DNA of 18,763 nt from Bacteroidales bacterium UBA1176 (GTDB lineage Bacteria > Bacteroidota > Bacteroidia > Bacteroidales > WCHB1-69), in contig DBYW01000040.1 of NCBI GenBank assembly GCA_002311645.1, positions 26,659 to 45,421 of the forward strand, in the 5' to 3' direction. Of the stretch, positions 1 to 7,473 are shown piece after piece. Numbering within the stretch: the first letter of the stretch is position 1; every line of letters begins with the position of its first letter. Both the position numbers and the translations under genes were made by a program. Below the pieces are notes generated by a model. That model had not been told where the DNA came from. It searched no databases and saw only the letters and a list, made by a program, of their open reading frames with translations.

Positions 1-2
1 CG

Positions 3-65
3 GCTAACAACCAACAGCCATTAGCTATTCGCTTTAGCTCTTAACTCTTATCTATTATCTATTTA
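3..65. repeat. Degenerate 7-bp tandem tract
   Basis: Read in steps of seven from base 3, the tract gives nine related heptamers: gctaaca, accaaca, gccatta, gctattc, gctttag, ctcttaa, ctcttat, ctattat, ctattta. The last four are the most alike and all begin with CT. No gene crosses it. It resembles tracts at other gene junctions in this window (near 10734, 11977, 14691 and 17517). The periodicity is seen directly; any role is unknown. Confidence 0.6.
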
Positions 66-190
66 ACCCCTGGAAGGGGTATGGTGCGCGGGAAAATCGC
101 GGCGCGGGAGAACCATGAGACGAGGTTATGCGTTGTTCGCCGCGAAACAGAAATGGTGTCCGACGAGCATGCGTGAGGGATTGAAACGGA

Positions 191-276
191 AATGATTTTG
201 GCGAGAATGGGTGCTGTTGCCAGTCTGAGATTTCGCCACCTCCTATCGTCGACGGCGGAACTAAGCCAAAATCATT
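191..276. repeat. Perfect 12-bp inverted repeat, 62-nt spacer
   Basis: The left arm AATGATTTTGGC (191-202) is the exact reverse complement of GCCAAAATCATT (265-276). Inside it, TGGCGAGA (199-206) can pair with TTTCGCCA (231-238) through one G-T pair, so two alternative folds compete for the same bases. No transposase or target-site duplication was seen at the edges. The function is unknown. Confidence 0.6.
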
Positions 277-292
277 GGAGTGGAAAGCCCGA

Positions 293-350
293 CGGTGCGG
301 CGGCATTTGATAGTGTGTGCGGATGTGAAGTAATTTCGGCCGCCGCACCG
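293..350. repeat. Perfect 12-bp GC-rich inverted repeat, 34-nt loop
   Basis: CGGTGCGGCGGC (293-304) is the exact reverse complement of GCCGCCGCACCG (339-350). It starts 17 nt after the previous inverted repeat ends. There is no T-run on either strand at the outer edge of the stem, so it does not look like an intrinsic terminator. It may be part of a structured RNA or an interspersed palindromic repeat. Confidence 0.6.
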
Positions 351-546
351 GCACGCCCAAATAAAAAAAATAATGCAGAAGCCTTGATTTGTGCCATCAG
401 TTATAATTCCCTTTTTTGACTGAAATGTCCAAATGTTCCGATTTTTTTGATGCAATATTGCCCCAAAAAATCACTGAGTCGCATAACACACTGTAAATCA
501 ACGCAAAAAAATTTTCAAAAAAAAGACAGGCATATCAAACAAATTG

Positions 547-554
547 TATTTTTG
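547..554 (+). promoter_or_regulatory. Bacteroidota -7 promoter element for the 595-4604 operon
   Basis: TATTTTTG matches the Bacteroidota sigma-ABfr -7 consensus TAnnTTTG at all fixed positions. Transcription would start near base 561, leaving a leader of about 34 nt before the ATG at 595. I see no good -33 TTTG at the usual 19-21 nt spacing (the DNA there is A-rich), so the call rests on the -7 box and its position. Confidence 0.5.
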
Positions 555-594
555 CGGTGTCTTACTTTACTAATACACCAAAACAATTATAACA

Positions 595-1458
595 ATGATA
601 CAGTTAGAAAACATCGGGTTCGGATACGACAAGAAAAAAGTGAAGAACCCGTCAAACAAAAGCTTCGGTCTTTTCAATGACTTGAGTCTCACCTTGGAGC
701 CAGGGCATATCTATGGTCTGTTGGGCAAGAACGGTGCGGGCAAGACTACCTTACTGAAGATTATGACGGGGTTGCTCTTCCCCAATGCGGGCAAGGCCAC
801 AATTTTGAGTGAGAACGCCTCCCTGCGCAAGGCCGAAGCACTCCAGAACCTCTATTTTCTTCAGGAGGAGATGTATGTGCCGCATCTCACCATTTCCAAC
901 TTCGAGAAGGCATATGCGCCTTTCTATCCCGAGTTTAGTCACGAGCAGTTCGAGTATTTTCTCAACGAGTTCGAGATGGCAGGAATGCCGAACTATATGG
1001 ACAAACTTTCGCACGGGCAGAAAAAGAAAGCGCTGATTGCTTTCGCGCTGGCCACCAACACCCAGATTCTCATCATGGACGAGCCCACCAACGGCTTGGA
1101 TATCCCGTCCAAGAGTGTCTTCCGCAGAGTGATGGCCTCTTCCGTCGACGATCGCCGGTTGGTCATCATCTCCACGCACCAAGTACGCGACCTGCACAGC
1201 CTTATCGATGTGGTGACCATTCTGGATGCGGGACACATTCTGCTCAACGCCTCCACTTTCGATATTACCCAGAAGCTGCTCTTTGATGTGGATGACAGCA
1301 GAACTACGGAGGGTGCGGTTTTCTATACCGAGGAGACCCCGCGCGGCAACTACCAGGTGAAGGAGAATGTGAACGGCCTGGATTCCAACCTGGACCTGGA
1401 GTTGCTCTTCAACGCCGCGATGATGAAAAAGAACGAGATTGCTAACCTTTTTAAATAA
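595..1458 (+). CDS. ABC transporter ATP-binding protein (YtrB-like)
   Basis: This 287-residue ATPase should power the membrane protein encoded at 1700. All nucleotide-binding motifs are present: Walker A GKNGAGKTT (44-52), signature LSHGQ (138-142), Walker B ILIMDEP (158-164) with the catalytic Glu at 163, and the switch His at 195 in STHQ. An insertion between the first strand and Walker A (about 12-25, lysine-rich) is slightly unusual. The start ATG lies about 40 nt after the -7 box. It heads a run of ATPase, small membrane protein, permease and GntR regulator with overlaps or short gaps, as in Bacillus ytr-type operons and similar Bacteroidota loci. The transported substrate cannot be read from sequence; such systems are often linked to envelope stress. 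Family is certain, specific role inferred. Confidence 0.93.
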   Translation: MIQLENIGFGYDKKKVKNPSNKSFGLFNDLSLTLEPGHIYGLLGKNGAGKTTLLKIMTGLLFPNAGKATILSENASLRKAEALQNLYFLQEEMYVPHLTISNFEKAYAPFYPEFSHEQFEYFLNEFEMAGMPNYMDKLSHGQKKKALIAFALATNTQILIMDEPTNGLDIPSKSVFRRVMASSVDDRRLVIISTHQVRDLHSLIDVVTILDAGHILLNASTFDITQKLLFDVDDSRTTEGAVFYTEETPRGNYQVKENVNGLDSNLDLELLFNAAMMKKNEIANLFK

Positions 1459-1682
1459 TGGACGTTATGAAAAAGTACACCAATAAAATATTAATAGTCA
1501 CCCTTGTCCTGGTGGCGCTCATTATGATAATTTCCGGTTCGGTGATCATCAGAAAATCTTTCCGCAACGGTGAGATCAAGACCGTGAAAGAGATACAGGA
1601 GCAGCATAAGAATGCGGAAAAAATCATTATATATTCCGACAGTGTGGTGGTGGTGGATAAGGAAACGGAAAATGAACAATAA
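1458..1682 (+). CDS. Small single-pass membrane protein in the ABC operon
   Basis: This 74-residue protein has one hydrophobic segment (about residues 10-31, VTLVLVALIMIISGSVII) followed by a charged tail rich in Lys and Glu that ends in an acidic stretch. I do not recognise a domain. Its ATG shares one base with the TAA of the ATPase gene (TAATG), which suggests translational coupling; a second in-frame ATG nine bases on (MKKYTNK) is an equally possible start. It lies between the ATPase and permease genes, so a natural guess is an accessory subunit or regulator of that transporter. That is inference from position only. The overlap, the gap of only 17 nt to the next gene and the sensible membrane topology argue that it is a real gene. 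Confidence 0.75.
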   Translation: MDVMKKYTNKILIVTLVLVALIMIISGSVIIRKSFRNGEIKTVKEIQEQHKNAEKIIIYSDSVVVVDKETENEQ

Positions 1683-1699
1683 CCTCAAAATCTGCTATT

Positions 1700-2428
1700 A
1701 TGAATATCAAGAATATAAAAAATCTCTTTAATGCCTATTTTATTGAAAACTGGAAAACCGATTTGTTCCAGTTCGGCATTTTGGCCGCCATTGTCTTGTT
1801 TGGCACGCTTACTTCCAACTCCGGCGGAACCTATTCAAATATCCCGGTGGCGATATCGAGCATTATGCTGATGATATATCCGGATCGTCTGTTCCGCAAC
1901 CTGCACAGCAGTTCCCCGAAAATCCATTATCTGTCCATTCCTGCCTCCAACGGCGAAAAGGTACTGGTCAATATGTTGTTGGCCAATATCTATATGGTAG
2001 CGGTGGTGGTGCTTGCGTGTGTCGTGGGATATGGCCTGGCCCATTTGTATTGGATAATGCGCGGTTTTGATGTGGCTTTTCATCACGGTCCCCATATCTA
2101 TCCCAGCGGGGTGCTGTTCATCTATACGATGCTGTCTGTTTTCTTCTTCGGAAGCATCTATTTCCGCAAGCGGACACCGCTTTCCACCTTTGGTGTCGGT
2201 TTGCTGATAGGTGTGATTTTCAGCGTGTTGTTTTCCTTGGTTCTTTTTGTGAATGGAATGATGCTGGTGCCGAAGGGCGCCGCATTCCACGACTATGTGT
2301 GGAGTTTAGACTACTCGGTAGATATTTCGGAAAGAGTGGAGGAGACTCTGTTATATGTGTTGATGGGCGTGATGATTGTCTATTTCTATGCGTTGAGTTT
2401 TCTTCGCTTAAGAGAAACGGAGGCTTAA
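1700..2428 (+). CDS. ABC transporter permease, multi-pass
   Basis: This 242-residue integral membrane protein is the partner of the ATPase at 595. About six hydrophobic stretches are visible: near 25-40, 50-62, 92-118, 132-150, 162-190 and 218-235. A segment reading YLSIPASNGEK (about 76-86) before the third helix is typical of a family of Bacteroidota ABC-2-like permeases found beside YtrA regulators. The order ATPase, small protein, permease, regulator supports one transporter complex in the inner membrane, probably with two copies of each main subunit. The gene starts 17 nt after the previous stop and ends one base before the next ATG. The substrate is unknown. Confidence 0.82.
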   Translation: MNIKNIKNLFNAYFIENWKTDLFQFGILAAIVLFGTLTSNSGGTYSNIPVAISSIMLMIYPDRLFRNLHSSSPKIHYLSIPASNGEKVLVNMLLANIYMVAVVVLACVVGYGLAHLYWIMRGFDVAFHHGPHIYPSGVLFIYTMLSVFFFGSIYFRKRTPLSTFGVGLLIGVIFSVLFSLVLFVNGMMLVPKGAAFHDYVWSLDYSVDISERVEETLLYVLMGVMIVYFYALSFLRLRETEA

Positions 2429-2429
2429 G

Positions 2430-2786
2430 ATGGCTATAGATTTCAACAACACCCAGACTATCTATATGCAGATTGTCGATTGGGTTTTCGACCAGGTGCT
2501 CACGGGCGCCTGGAAGCCCGGCGACAAGGCCAAGTCGGTGCGCGAGCTGGCTGTGATGTTCGAGGTGAACCCCAACACGGTGATGCGGTCATACGACTAT
2601 CTGCAAATCAAGGAGATTTTAATTAATAGACGTGGCGTGGGATCCTTCATCGCCGAGGATGCCGTCGACAAAATCATAGCCATCAGAAAGAAACGGTTTA
2701 TGGAGGTGGAGGTCCCCGCGTTTATTAAAAACATGAAACTGCTCCAATTGGATTCGAAAGAAGTTATTAATCTTATTAAACAATAA
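2430..2786 (+). CDS. GntR-family regulator, YtrA subfamily
   Basis: This 118-residue protein has the winged helix-turn-helix of GntR repressors in its first ~75 residues: IYMQIVDWVFDQVLTGAWKPGDKAKSVRELA, then VNPNTVMRSYDYLQ as recognition helix, then a wing ending GVGSFIAE. Only about 40 residues follow, mostly helical and basic. That short tail with no ligand domain is the hallmark of the YtrA subfamily, which usually represses its own ABC transporter operon. Being the fourth gene in that operon fits autoregulation. Its operator is probably near the -7 box at 547, but I could not identify a clear palindromic site there. The start ATG is one base after the permease stop. Confidence 0.9.
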   Translation: MAIDFNNTQTIYMQIVDWVFDQVLTGAWKPGDKAKSVRELAVMFEVNPNTVMRSYDYLQIKEILINRRGVGSFIAEDAVDKIIAIRKKRFMEVEVPAFIKNMKLLQLDSKEVINLIKQ

Positions 2787-2798
2787 AAACTTAAAACA

Positions 2799-4604
2799 AT
2801 GAATGATTCAAATGTAAAAACGAAAAAACCTGAAACAAAAGCTCGCAAGTTCTGGCGCATTGTGTTTGGCTCCATGTTGGGATTCTTTTTCTCAACCATA
2901 TTGGTTTCCTGTCTCTATTTCTTCATGATGATAGGGATGATTGCCGGCATCGCAAAATCCGCGGACGACACGACCGTTGTGAAGGACAACAGCATTTTGA
3001 AAATCGATTTCAGCCAACCCATCCAGGAACGTGCCATAGATGTGCCTTTCGGTGACATGTACGGATACGCTTCGCCGATAGGACTGGACAAGATCCTGTC
3101 TGCCATCAAGTCTGCCGCCACCGATCCGAAGATCAAGGGCATTTACTTGGCTTCTGCCAGTGTCGCGGCCTCTCCCGCCACGTCGAAGGAGATTCACGAT
3201 GCCTTGCTCGACTTCAAAAAGAGCGGCAAGTTCATCTATGCCTATGCCGACTCATACTCCCAAAACGGCTATTACATTGCCTCTGTTGCCGACAAGGTGA
3301 TGATGAACCCCACGGGCAACATGCTGCTCAAAGGTTATGCCACCCAGGTGATGTTCTACAAGGGCTTGCTCGACAAACTCGACATTGATGTCCAGGTGAT
3401 CCGTCACGGCCAATTCAAAAGTGCAGTGGAACCTTATATCCTTGACAAGATGAGTGAGGCCAACACCAAACAGATGACCGCATTGGTCAATTCTTTGTGG
3501 GACAACTATTCCGGAGACGTCTCCAAGTCCCGTAAAATCCCTGTGGAAGAGCTGAACCGCATTGCGGACAACCTGCTCGCTTTCTCTCCCGACTCCGCCG
3601 TGAAGCTCAAACTTATCGACCAATTGGTTTATGCCGGCGACGTTGAGAAGATGCTCAAGAGCAAGACAGGCGTTGCCGAAGACGGCAAGCTCAATTTCGT
3701 CTCTGTCGGCAAATATGTTAAGTCCGTTCGCGATGACAACAAGTCCAAAAACAAGATTGCCGTGGTCTATGCTGTAGGTGAAATCAGCGATGGGAAAGGG
3801 GATTCCGAAAGAGGTATCTTCTCCGACACTTTCATCAAGGATTTCCGCAAGGCCTATCAAGACAAGGACGTGAAGGCCATCGTGTTGCGTGTCAACTCGC
3901 CGGGCGGCAGCGCGCTTGCATCCGAGGTGATCTGGCACGAGATTGAGCAAGCTAAGAAAGCCGGCAAGAAGATTGTCACTTCCATGGGCGACTATGCCGC
4001 CTCCGGTGGTTACTACATCTCCTGCAATTCCGATTACATCATGGCGCAGCCCAACACTCTGACGGGTTCCATCGGTGTGTTCGGCATGATTCCTTCCGTG
4101 CAGAAGGCTCTGAAGAACAAATTGGGTATCACCGTCGATGGTGTGGGCTCCAATGAACATGCCGGCTTCCTTGGCAGCATCTCCCGCCCGTTGGATCCTA
4201 TGGAACTGAATGTGATGCAGCAGATGGTGGAGGAGACCTACGGACTCTTCACCCAGCGCGTGGCCAACGGCCGCAAGATGACGGTCGCCGCCGTTGACAG
4301 TATTGGCCAAGGTCGTGTCTGGTCCGGCAAGGATGCTATCGGCATTGGCTTGGTCGACGAGTTGGGCTCTTTGGACGACGCCATCGCCAAGGCTGCCAAG
4401 TTGGCCAACGTCTCCGACTATAAGGTCGCGTACTATCCGCATCAGAAATCCTTCTTCGAAATGCTCTTCAACAAAGAGGACGAAGCCGACCAGATGATTC
4501 ACGCCAAGCTCGGTGACCTGTATTATATGTATCAAGGTGTGCAGACCGTGCTCAATTCCACCGGTGTGCAGGCCCGCATGCCCATGGAAATACATATCCA
4601 ATAG
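2799..4604 (+). CDS. sppA: Signal peptide peptidase SppA, long (67K) type
   Basis: This 601-residue membrane protease cuts leftover signal peptides in the inner membrane and may take part in envelope stress responses. One N-terminal membrane segment (about 27-52) follows a basic start. The body is a tandem pair of SppA/ClpP-fold domains, as in the E. coli type. The general base is Lys207 in GQFKSAVEPY and the nucleophile is Ser402 in DYAASGGYY, matching the Lys/Ser dyad split over the two domains in E. coli SppA. The NSPGGSA loop before the Ser domain is also intact. Length is normal for the long family. It starts only 12 nt after the GntR gene, so it is probably co-transcribed with the ABC transporter, an association worth noting. 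The ATG at 2799 follows ACAAT without a Shine-Dalgarno sequence. Confidence 0.95.
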   Translation: MNDSNVKTKKPETKARKFWRIVFGSMLGFFFSTILVSCLYFFMMIGMIAGIAKSADDTTVVKDNSILKIDFSQPIQERAIDVPFGDMYGYASPIGLDKILSAIKSAATDPKIKGIYLASASVAASPATSKEIHDALLDFKKSGKFIYAYADSYSQNGYYIASVADKVMMNPTGNMLLKGYATQVMFYKGLLDKLDIDVQVIRHGQFKSAVEPYILDKMSEANTKQMTALVNSLWDNYSGDVSKSRKIPVEELNRIADNLLAFSPDSAVKLKLIDQLVYAGDVEKMLKSKTGVAEDGKLNFVSVGKYVKSVRDDNKSKNKIAVVYAVGEISDGKGDSERGIFSDTFIKDFRKAYQDKDVKAIVLRVNSPGGSALASEVIWHEIEQAKKAGKKIVTSMGDYAASGGYYISCNSDYIMAQPNTLTGSIGVFGMIPSVQKALKNKLGITVDGVGSNEHAGFLGSISRPLDPMELNVMQQMVEETYGLFTQRVANGRKMTVAAVDSIGQGRVWSGKDAIGIGLVDELGSLDDAIAKAAKLANVSDYKVAYYPHQKSFFEMLFNKEDEADQMIHAKLGDLYYMYQGVQTVLNSTGVQARMPMEIHIQ

Positions 4605-4655
4605 GACAGAAGAACCAAGATTCTTATTTTGTTTCACTATAATTAATTCAAAAAG

Positions 4656-6941
4656 ATGAAAAGAATCCTGTCAGTTCTTGTCTTTCTGTTGAGCGGTATG
4701 ACGATGTTTGCCCAGAACTGCTATTGGGTGTTTTTTACGGACAAGAACAACACAACATTTGATCCATACTCCTATTTTGATGTCAAAGCCATTGAGCGTT
4801 ATCAGTTGAATAAATTGAATCTCTATGACATCAGCAACTATCCTGTCAATGAGCGTTACACGGATGCTGTGAATGCTTTGACGGAGGAGAACGTGGGCGT
4901 GTCGCGCTGGCTGAACGCCCAGGCGGTGATGGCTTCCGAGGCCCAGATCGATGCTGTGAAGCAATTGCCTTTTGTGGCGGGCGTGCAACTCATCGCCACG
5001 GAAGCGATGTTGGCGCAGGTTCCGGTCGCGACCAAAAGTGAAGATGTGGAGGTTTTTGATGCGACGCTGAAGCAGGTTGCCCTGATGCAGGGCGAGAAGT
5101 TCCAGGCCCGCAACATCAACGGCAAGGGCGTGCGCATCGCCGTCTTTGACGGAGGCTTTCCCGAGGTGGACACACATCCGGCCTTCAAGCATCTGCGCGA
5201 CAACCACCAGATTGTGAAAACCTGGAACTTCGCCAACAAGAAGGAGAATGTGTATGGATTCAACTCGCACGGCCGTATGGTGCTGAGCTGCATTGCCGGT
5301 ATTATGAACGACACCACGATGCTGGGGCTGGCCCCGGGTGCGGAGTTCCTGCTGGCCCGCACCGAAGTGGAGGCCGAGAAGCTGAAGGAAGAGGTCTGGT
5401 GGGTGCAGGCCTTAGAGTGGGCCGACCAGAACGGTGCCCACATCGTAAGCAGTTCCTTGGGCTACGGTGAAGATCTCCACGACCTCAAGGATATGGACGG
5501 CAAGACCTCCATCGTGGCCAAGGGCGCCAGTATGGCTGCCTCCAAGGGCATCCTCGTCTGCACCGCAATGGGCAACGAAGGTGACGACAAAACGTGGAAG
5601 ATGCTTGTCACGCCGGCAGATGTGGAGGGCGTGCTTTCCGTGGGCGCGGTGAGTTCCTTGGAGACGATGGAGTCCTACAGCTCGTTCGGTCCCACCGCCG
5701 ACGGACGTCGCAAACCCAATGTGGTGGCTTGCGGCAACGACATGGTGGCTGCTTCCAGAGGCAACTACCACCACTATCAAGGCACCTCTTTTGCCACCCC
5801 GATGGTGTCGGGCTTCGCCGCATGTGTCAAGCAGATGCACCCCGAATACACAGCCACGCAGCTGTTGGAAGCCATCGAGAAGTCGGGCAACCACTATCCT
5901 TACTACGACTATGCCTTTGGATACGGCGTGCCCCAGGCCGGCTACTTCACCGACGGCCCCCAGGCGGCCAAGCACTCCTTCGACCTGATGGAGGACGAGA
6001 AATATCTGTACATTGTACCCGTGAACCCTTACGAAAATCTGAAGGTGTTTTACAATTACCAGAACGGCGACGGCAGCATAAGCGATTATTTTGTCGTGAA
6101 ATTCCTCACGGATAAGATTGTCACCTCCAAATCCTCGTTCCGCATCGACAAGAGCGATTTGGAGAATGGCCAGACGGTGAACATCTGGTACAACGACCAA
6201 TATGCGAAATATGTGGTGGGCAAGGACAAAGTGGCTGCTGCCGACTCCGTAGTGAGGGAAAACGTAACGATTTCTAAGGGTGACTTCGGTTGTGGTTCTT
6301 CGAACAAGAAGCCCTCCAAGGACATCTACATCAAGAAACACAACATTTATTCCGGCAACTTGGTGCTCAACGTCTCCTTTATGGTTCCCTCCATGTGGAC
6401 GTCTGCGGGCAACATCCATCAGGCACAAAGGGTGTCGCGTTCATTCTCGTTCAGTTATGTCAACAACTGGCAGCTGGCCAAAGTGTACGGGTTGGGATTC
6501 AGAATCGGGTTCGGCTCCTCCTGGTATGCGCTGCAGAATTACCAGAACCCCAACCCCTCCTATACGCTTCCCGCGTTCGCCTATAACGACGACTATGAGT
6601 TGCGGAAATACAATCTCAAGACTTCCCAGTTCGACCTGGAGATATATCAGCGCTTCATTTTGGCCAATGTCTCATCCAGCAAGCTCTATTTGGAAACGGG
6701 TGTGTTCGGTGACTGGATCACGGGCAGCCGTCAGAAAATCAAGGCTGTTGCGGGTTATGACAAAATCACCGAAGTGAACAAGCATTTCTATCGCAATGGC
6801 TTGAACAAGCTGGATTGCGGTGTGCGTGTGCGTATCGGTTTCACCAAGTTCTGCGCCCTTTACGGCCAGTACCGCATCACCCCGATTCTCAAAAATGGCA
6901 TTGATTTGCCGAAGTGGGAGGTCGGTATCCAAATTTTCTAA
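4656..6941 (+). CDS. Secreted S8 subtilisin-like protease with C-terminal beta-barrel
   Basis: The 761-residue precursor has a signal peptide (1-19, ending FAQ) and a propeptide-like region (about 21-145) with the LNAQAV...LPFVAGV pattern common in Bacteroidota subtilases. The S8 catalytic domain (about 150-430) has its triad intact: Asp165 in AVFDGG, His205 in SHG and Ser378 in GTSFATP, with oxyanion Asn307 in GNEG. After a middle domain (about 430-555), residues ~562-761 alternate polar and hydrophobic residues in about eight strands and end in an aromatic residue (EVGIQIF), as outer-membrane barrels do. There is no T9SS sorting domain. The protein would therefore be a surface- or periplasm-facing protease held in the outer membrane by its own barrel. 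A near-match -7 box (TTATTTTG, 4624-4631) precedes it. Protease identity is certain; the barrel is inferred from pattern. Confidence 0.9.
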   Translation: MKRILSVLVFLLSGMTMFAQNCYWVFFTDKNNTTFDPYSYFDVKAIERYQLNKLNLYDISNYPVNERYTDAVNALTEENVGVSRWLNAQAVMASEAQIDAVKQLPFVAGVQLIATEAMLAQVPVATKSEDVEVFDATLKQVALMQGEKFQARNINGKGVRIAVFDGGFPEVDTHPAFKHLRDNHQIVKTWNFANKKENVYGFNSHGRMVLSCIAGIMNDTTMLGLAPGAEFLLARTEVEAEKLKEEVWWVQALEWADQNGAHIVSSSLGYGEDLHDLKDMDGKTSIVAKGASMAASKGILVCTAMGNEGDDKTWKMLVTPADVEGVLSVGAVSSLETMESYSSFGPTADGRRKPNVVACGNDMVAASRGNYHHYQGTSFATPMVSGFAACVKQMHPEYTATQLLEAIEKSGNHYPYYDYAFGYGVPQAGYFTDGPQAAKHSFDLMEDEKYLYIVPVNPYENLKVFYNYQNGDGSISDYFVVKFLTDKIVTSKSSFRIDKSDLENGQTVNIWYNDQYAKYVVGKDKVAAADSVVRENVTISKGDFGCGSSNKKPSKDIYIKKHNIYSGNLVLNVSFMVPSMWTSAGNIHQAQRVSRSFSFSYVNNWQLAKVYGLGFRIGFGSSWYALQNYQNPNPSYTLPAFAYNDDYELRKYNLKTSQFDLEIYQRFILANVSSSKLYLETGVFGDWITGSRQKIKAVAGYDKITEVNKHFYRNGLNKLDCGVRVRIGFTKFCALYGQYRITPILKNGIDLPKWEVGIQIF

Positions 6942-6946
6942 TAGAG

Positions 6947-6953
6947 AAGGAGG
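6947..6953 (+). promoter_or_regulatory. Strong Shine-Dalgarno sequence
   Basis: AAGGAGG lies six bases before the ATG at 6960. It is a near-perfect complement of the 16S rRNA 3' end. No other gene in the window has one, and Bacteroidota generally do not rely on them, so it fixes this start and is itself unusual. Confidence 0.75.
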
Positions 6954-6959
6954 AATATT

Positions 6960-7400
6960 ATGAAAAAAATATGGATAATATGCCTGTTTCTCTGCTCTGC
7001 GTGGGGCATTGCCATGGCACAGTCCTCCAAGGTTGTCAAGGTCGTTCGAACTGAGACATTCACACAGAAGAACACGAACAACGAATTTGACTTGCGTGCA
7101 GTGGGAAAGGTGATTGTCCGGGAGTGCCAAGGCGATGTGATTCGTTGCGAGGTCCGCATTACAGGATATGGCGAAAGCGAGGCGCAGGCCGCGGAACGGA
7201 CGCAGAATATTGTGGCCACTTCGATTGCGGGTAGCACCCCACGTGTGGTAGTGGAGATGCTGAGAGGTCTCTATTCCCCTAAAAAATGCGAGGTCGTCAC
7301 CACGGTCTACGTGCCTGCTACAGTTGCCTGCGAGGTCAATGACAATTCCAACATGCTGGATCTTCTGAAACGTGCTGCAAAAAAAGTGTTTTCACGATAA
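6960..7400 (+). CDS. Small periplasmic protein, possibly DUF4097/GIN-like
   Basis: The 146-residue precursor has a clear signal peptide (about 1-21, ending AMAQ). The mature part begins with a pattern (FDLRAVGKVIVRECQGDVIRCEV) resembling the first strands of the beta-helical DUF4097/head-GIN adhesin-like families of Bacteroidota, including the GESEAQAAERTQNI helix that follows. Those proteins are usually longer (over 200 residues); this one stops soon after the first repeats, so it may be a minimal or truncated member. The end reads through a run of seven A (7379-7385) in the phase of a -1 slippery site, and the -1 frame stays open to 7480. It lies 18 nt after the protease gene and is probably co-transcribed with it. 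The family assignment is tentative. Confidence 0.72.
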   Translation: MKKIWIICLFLCSAWGIAMAQSSKVVKVVRTETFTQKNTNNEFDLRAVGKVIVRECQGDVIRCEVRITGYGESEAQAAERTQNIVATSIAGSTPRVVVEMLRGLYSPKKCEVVTTVYVPATVACEVNDNSNMLDLLKRAAKKVFSR

Positions 7401-7473
7401 TATTGACTATTGATAATTCGTTACCAAGGGGCGGTTGTCTTCTTGCAATTCGCCCTTCTTTATCCAAAAAGAC

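Larger units (their letters stand above)
66..546. other. Non-coding stretch with several inverted repeats
   Basis: I find no convincing gene here: short open frames exist on both strands but none has a recognisable domain, start context or promoter. The stretch begins with a small perfect hairpin at 66-80 (ACCCC, 5-nt loop, GGGGT), then ATGGT/ACCAT arms at 81-85 and 112-116. Two perfect 12-bp inverted repeats at 191-276 and 293-350 are listed separately. From about 360 to 546 the DNA is A/T-rich with A and T runs and ends at the promoter of the first operon. It does not match tmRNA, RNase P RNA or a tRNA by their usual landmarks. It could hold a structured RNA, a decayed repeat element or only regulatory DNA. 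Confidence 0.45.

Noticed and set aside
192..680. Short open frames on both strands before the first operon
   Set aside because: No domain, no supporting promoter or start context, and they cross the inverted repeats or the promoter; likely chance.
4624..4631. TTATTTTG as a promoter for the subtilase gene
   Set aside because: It differs from TAnnTTTG at a key base and has no -33 element; mentioned in the gene entry but not called separately.
3252..4637. A 461-codon open frame antisense to sppA
   Set aside because: It lies entirely opposite a gene with intact catalytic residues, has no recognisable domain and a His/Gly/Val-rich composition typical of antisense shadows in codon-biased genes.
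5412..6428. A 338-codon open frame antisense to the subtilase
   Set aside because: The translation is rich in His, Val and Gly and has no domain; the sense frame carries the S8 motifs.
7426..7457. Stem AAGGGGCG/CGCCCTT as an intrinsic terminator before the exporter genes
   Set aside because: One bulged base and no proper T-run after it; kept only as a possible structure near the slippery A-run.
7435..7473. TTG upstream start adding 13 residues to the exporter ATPase
   Set aside because: The extra residues are not part of the family, and the ATG at 7474 gives the standard N-terminus.
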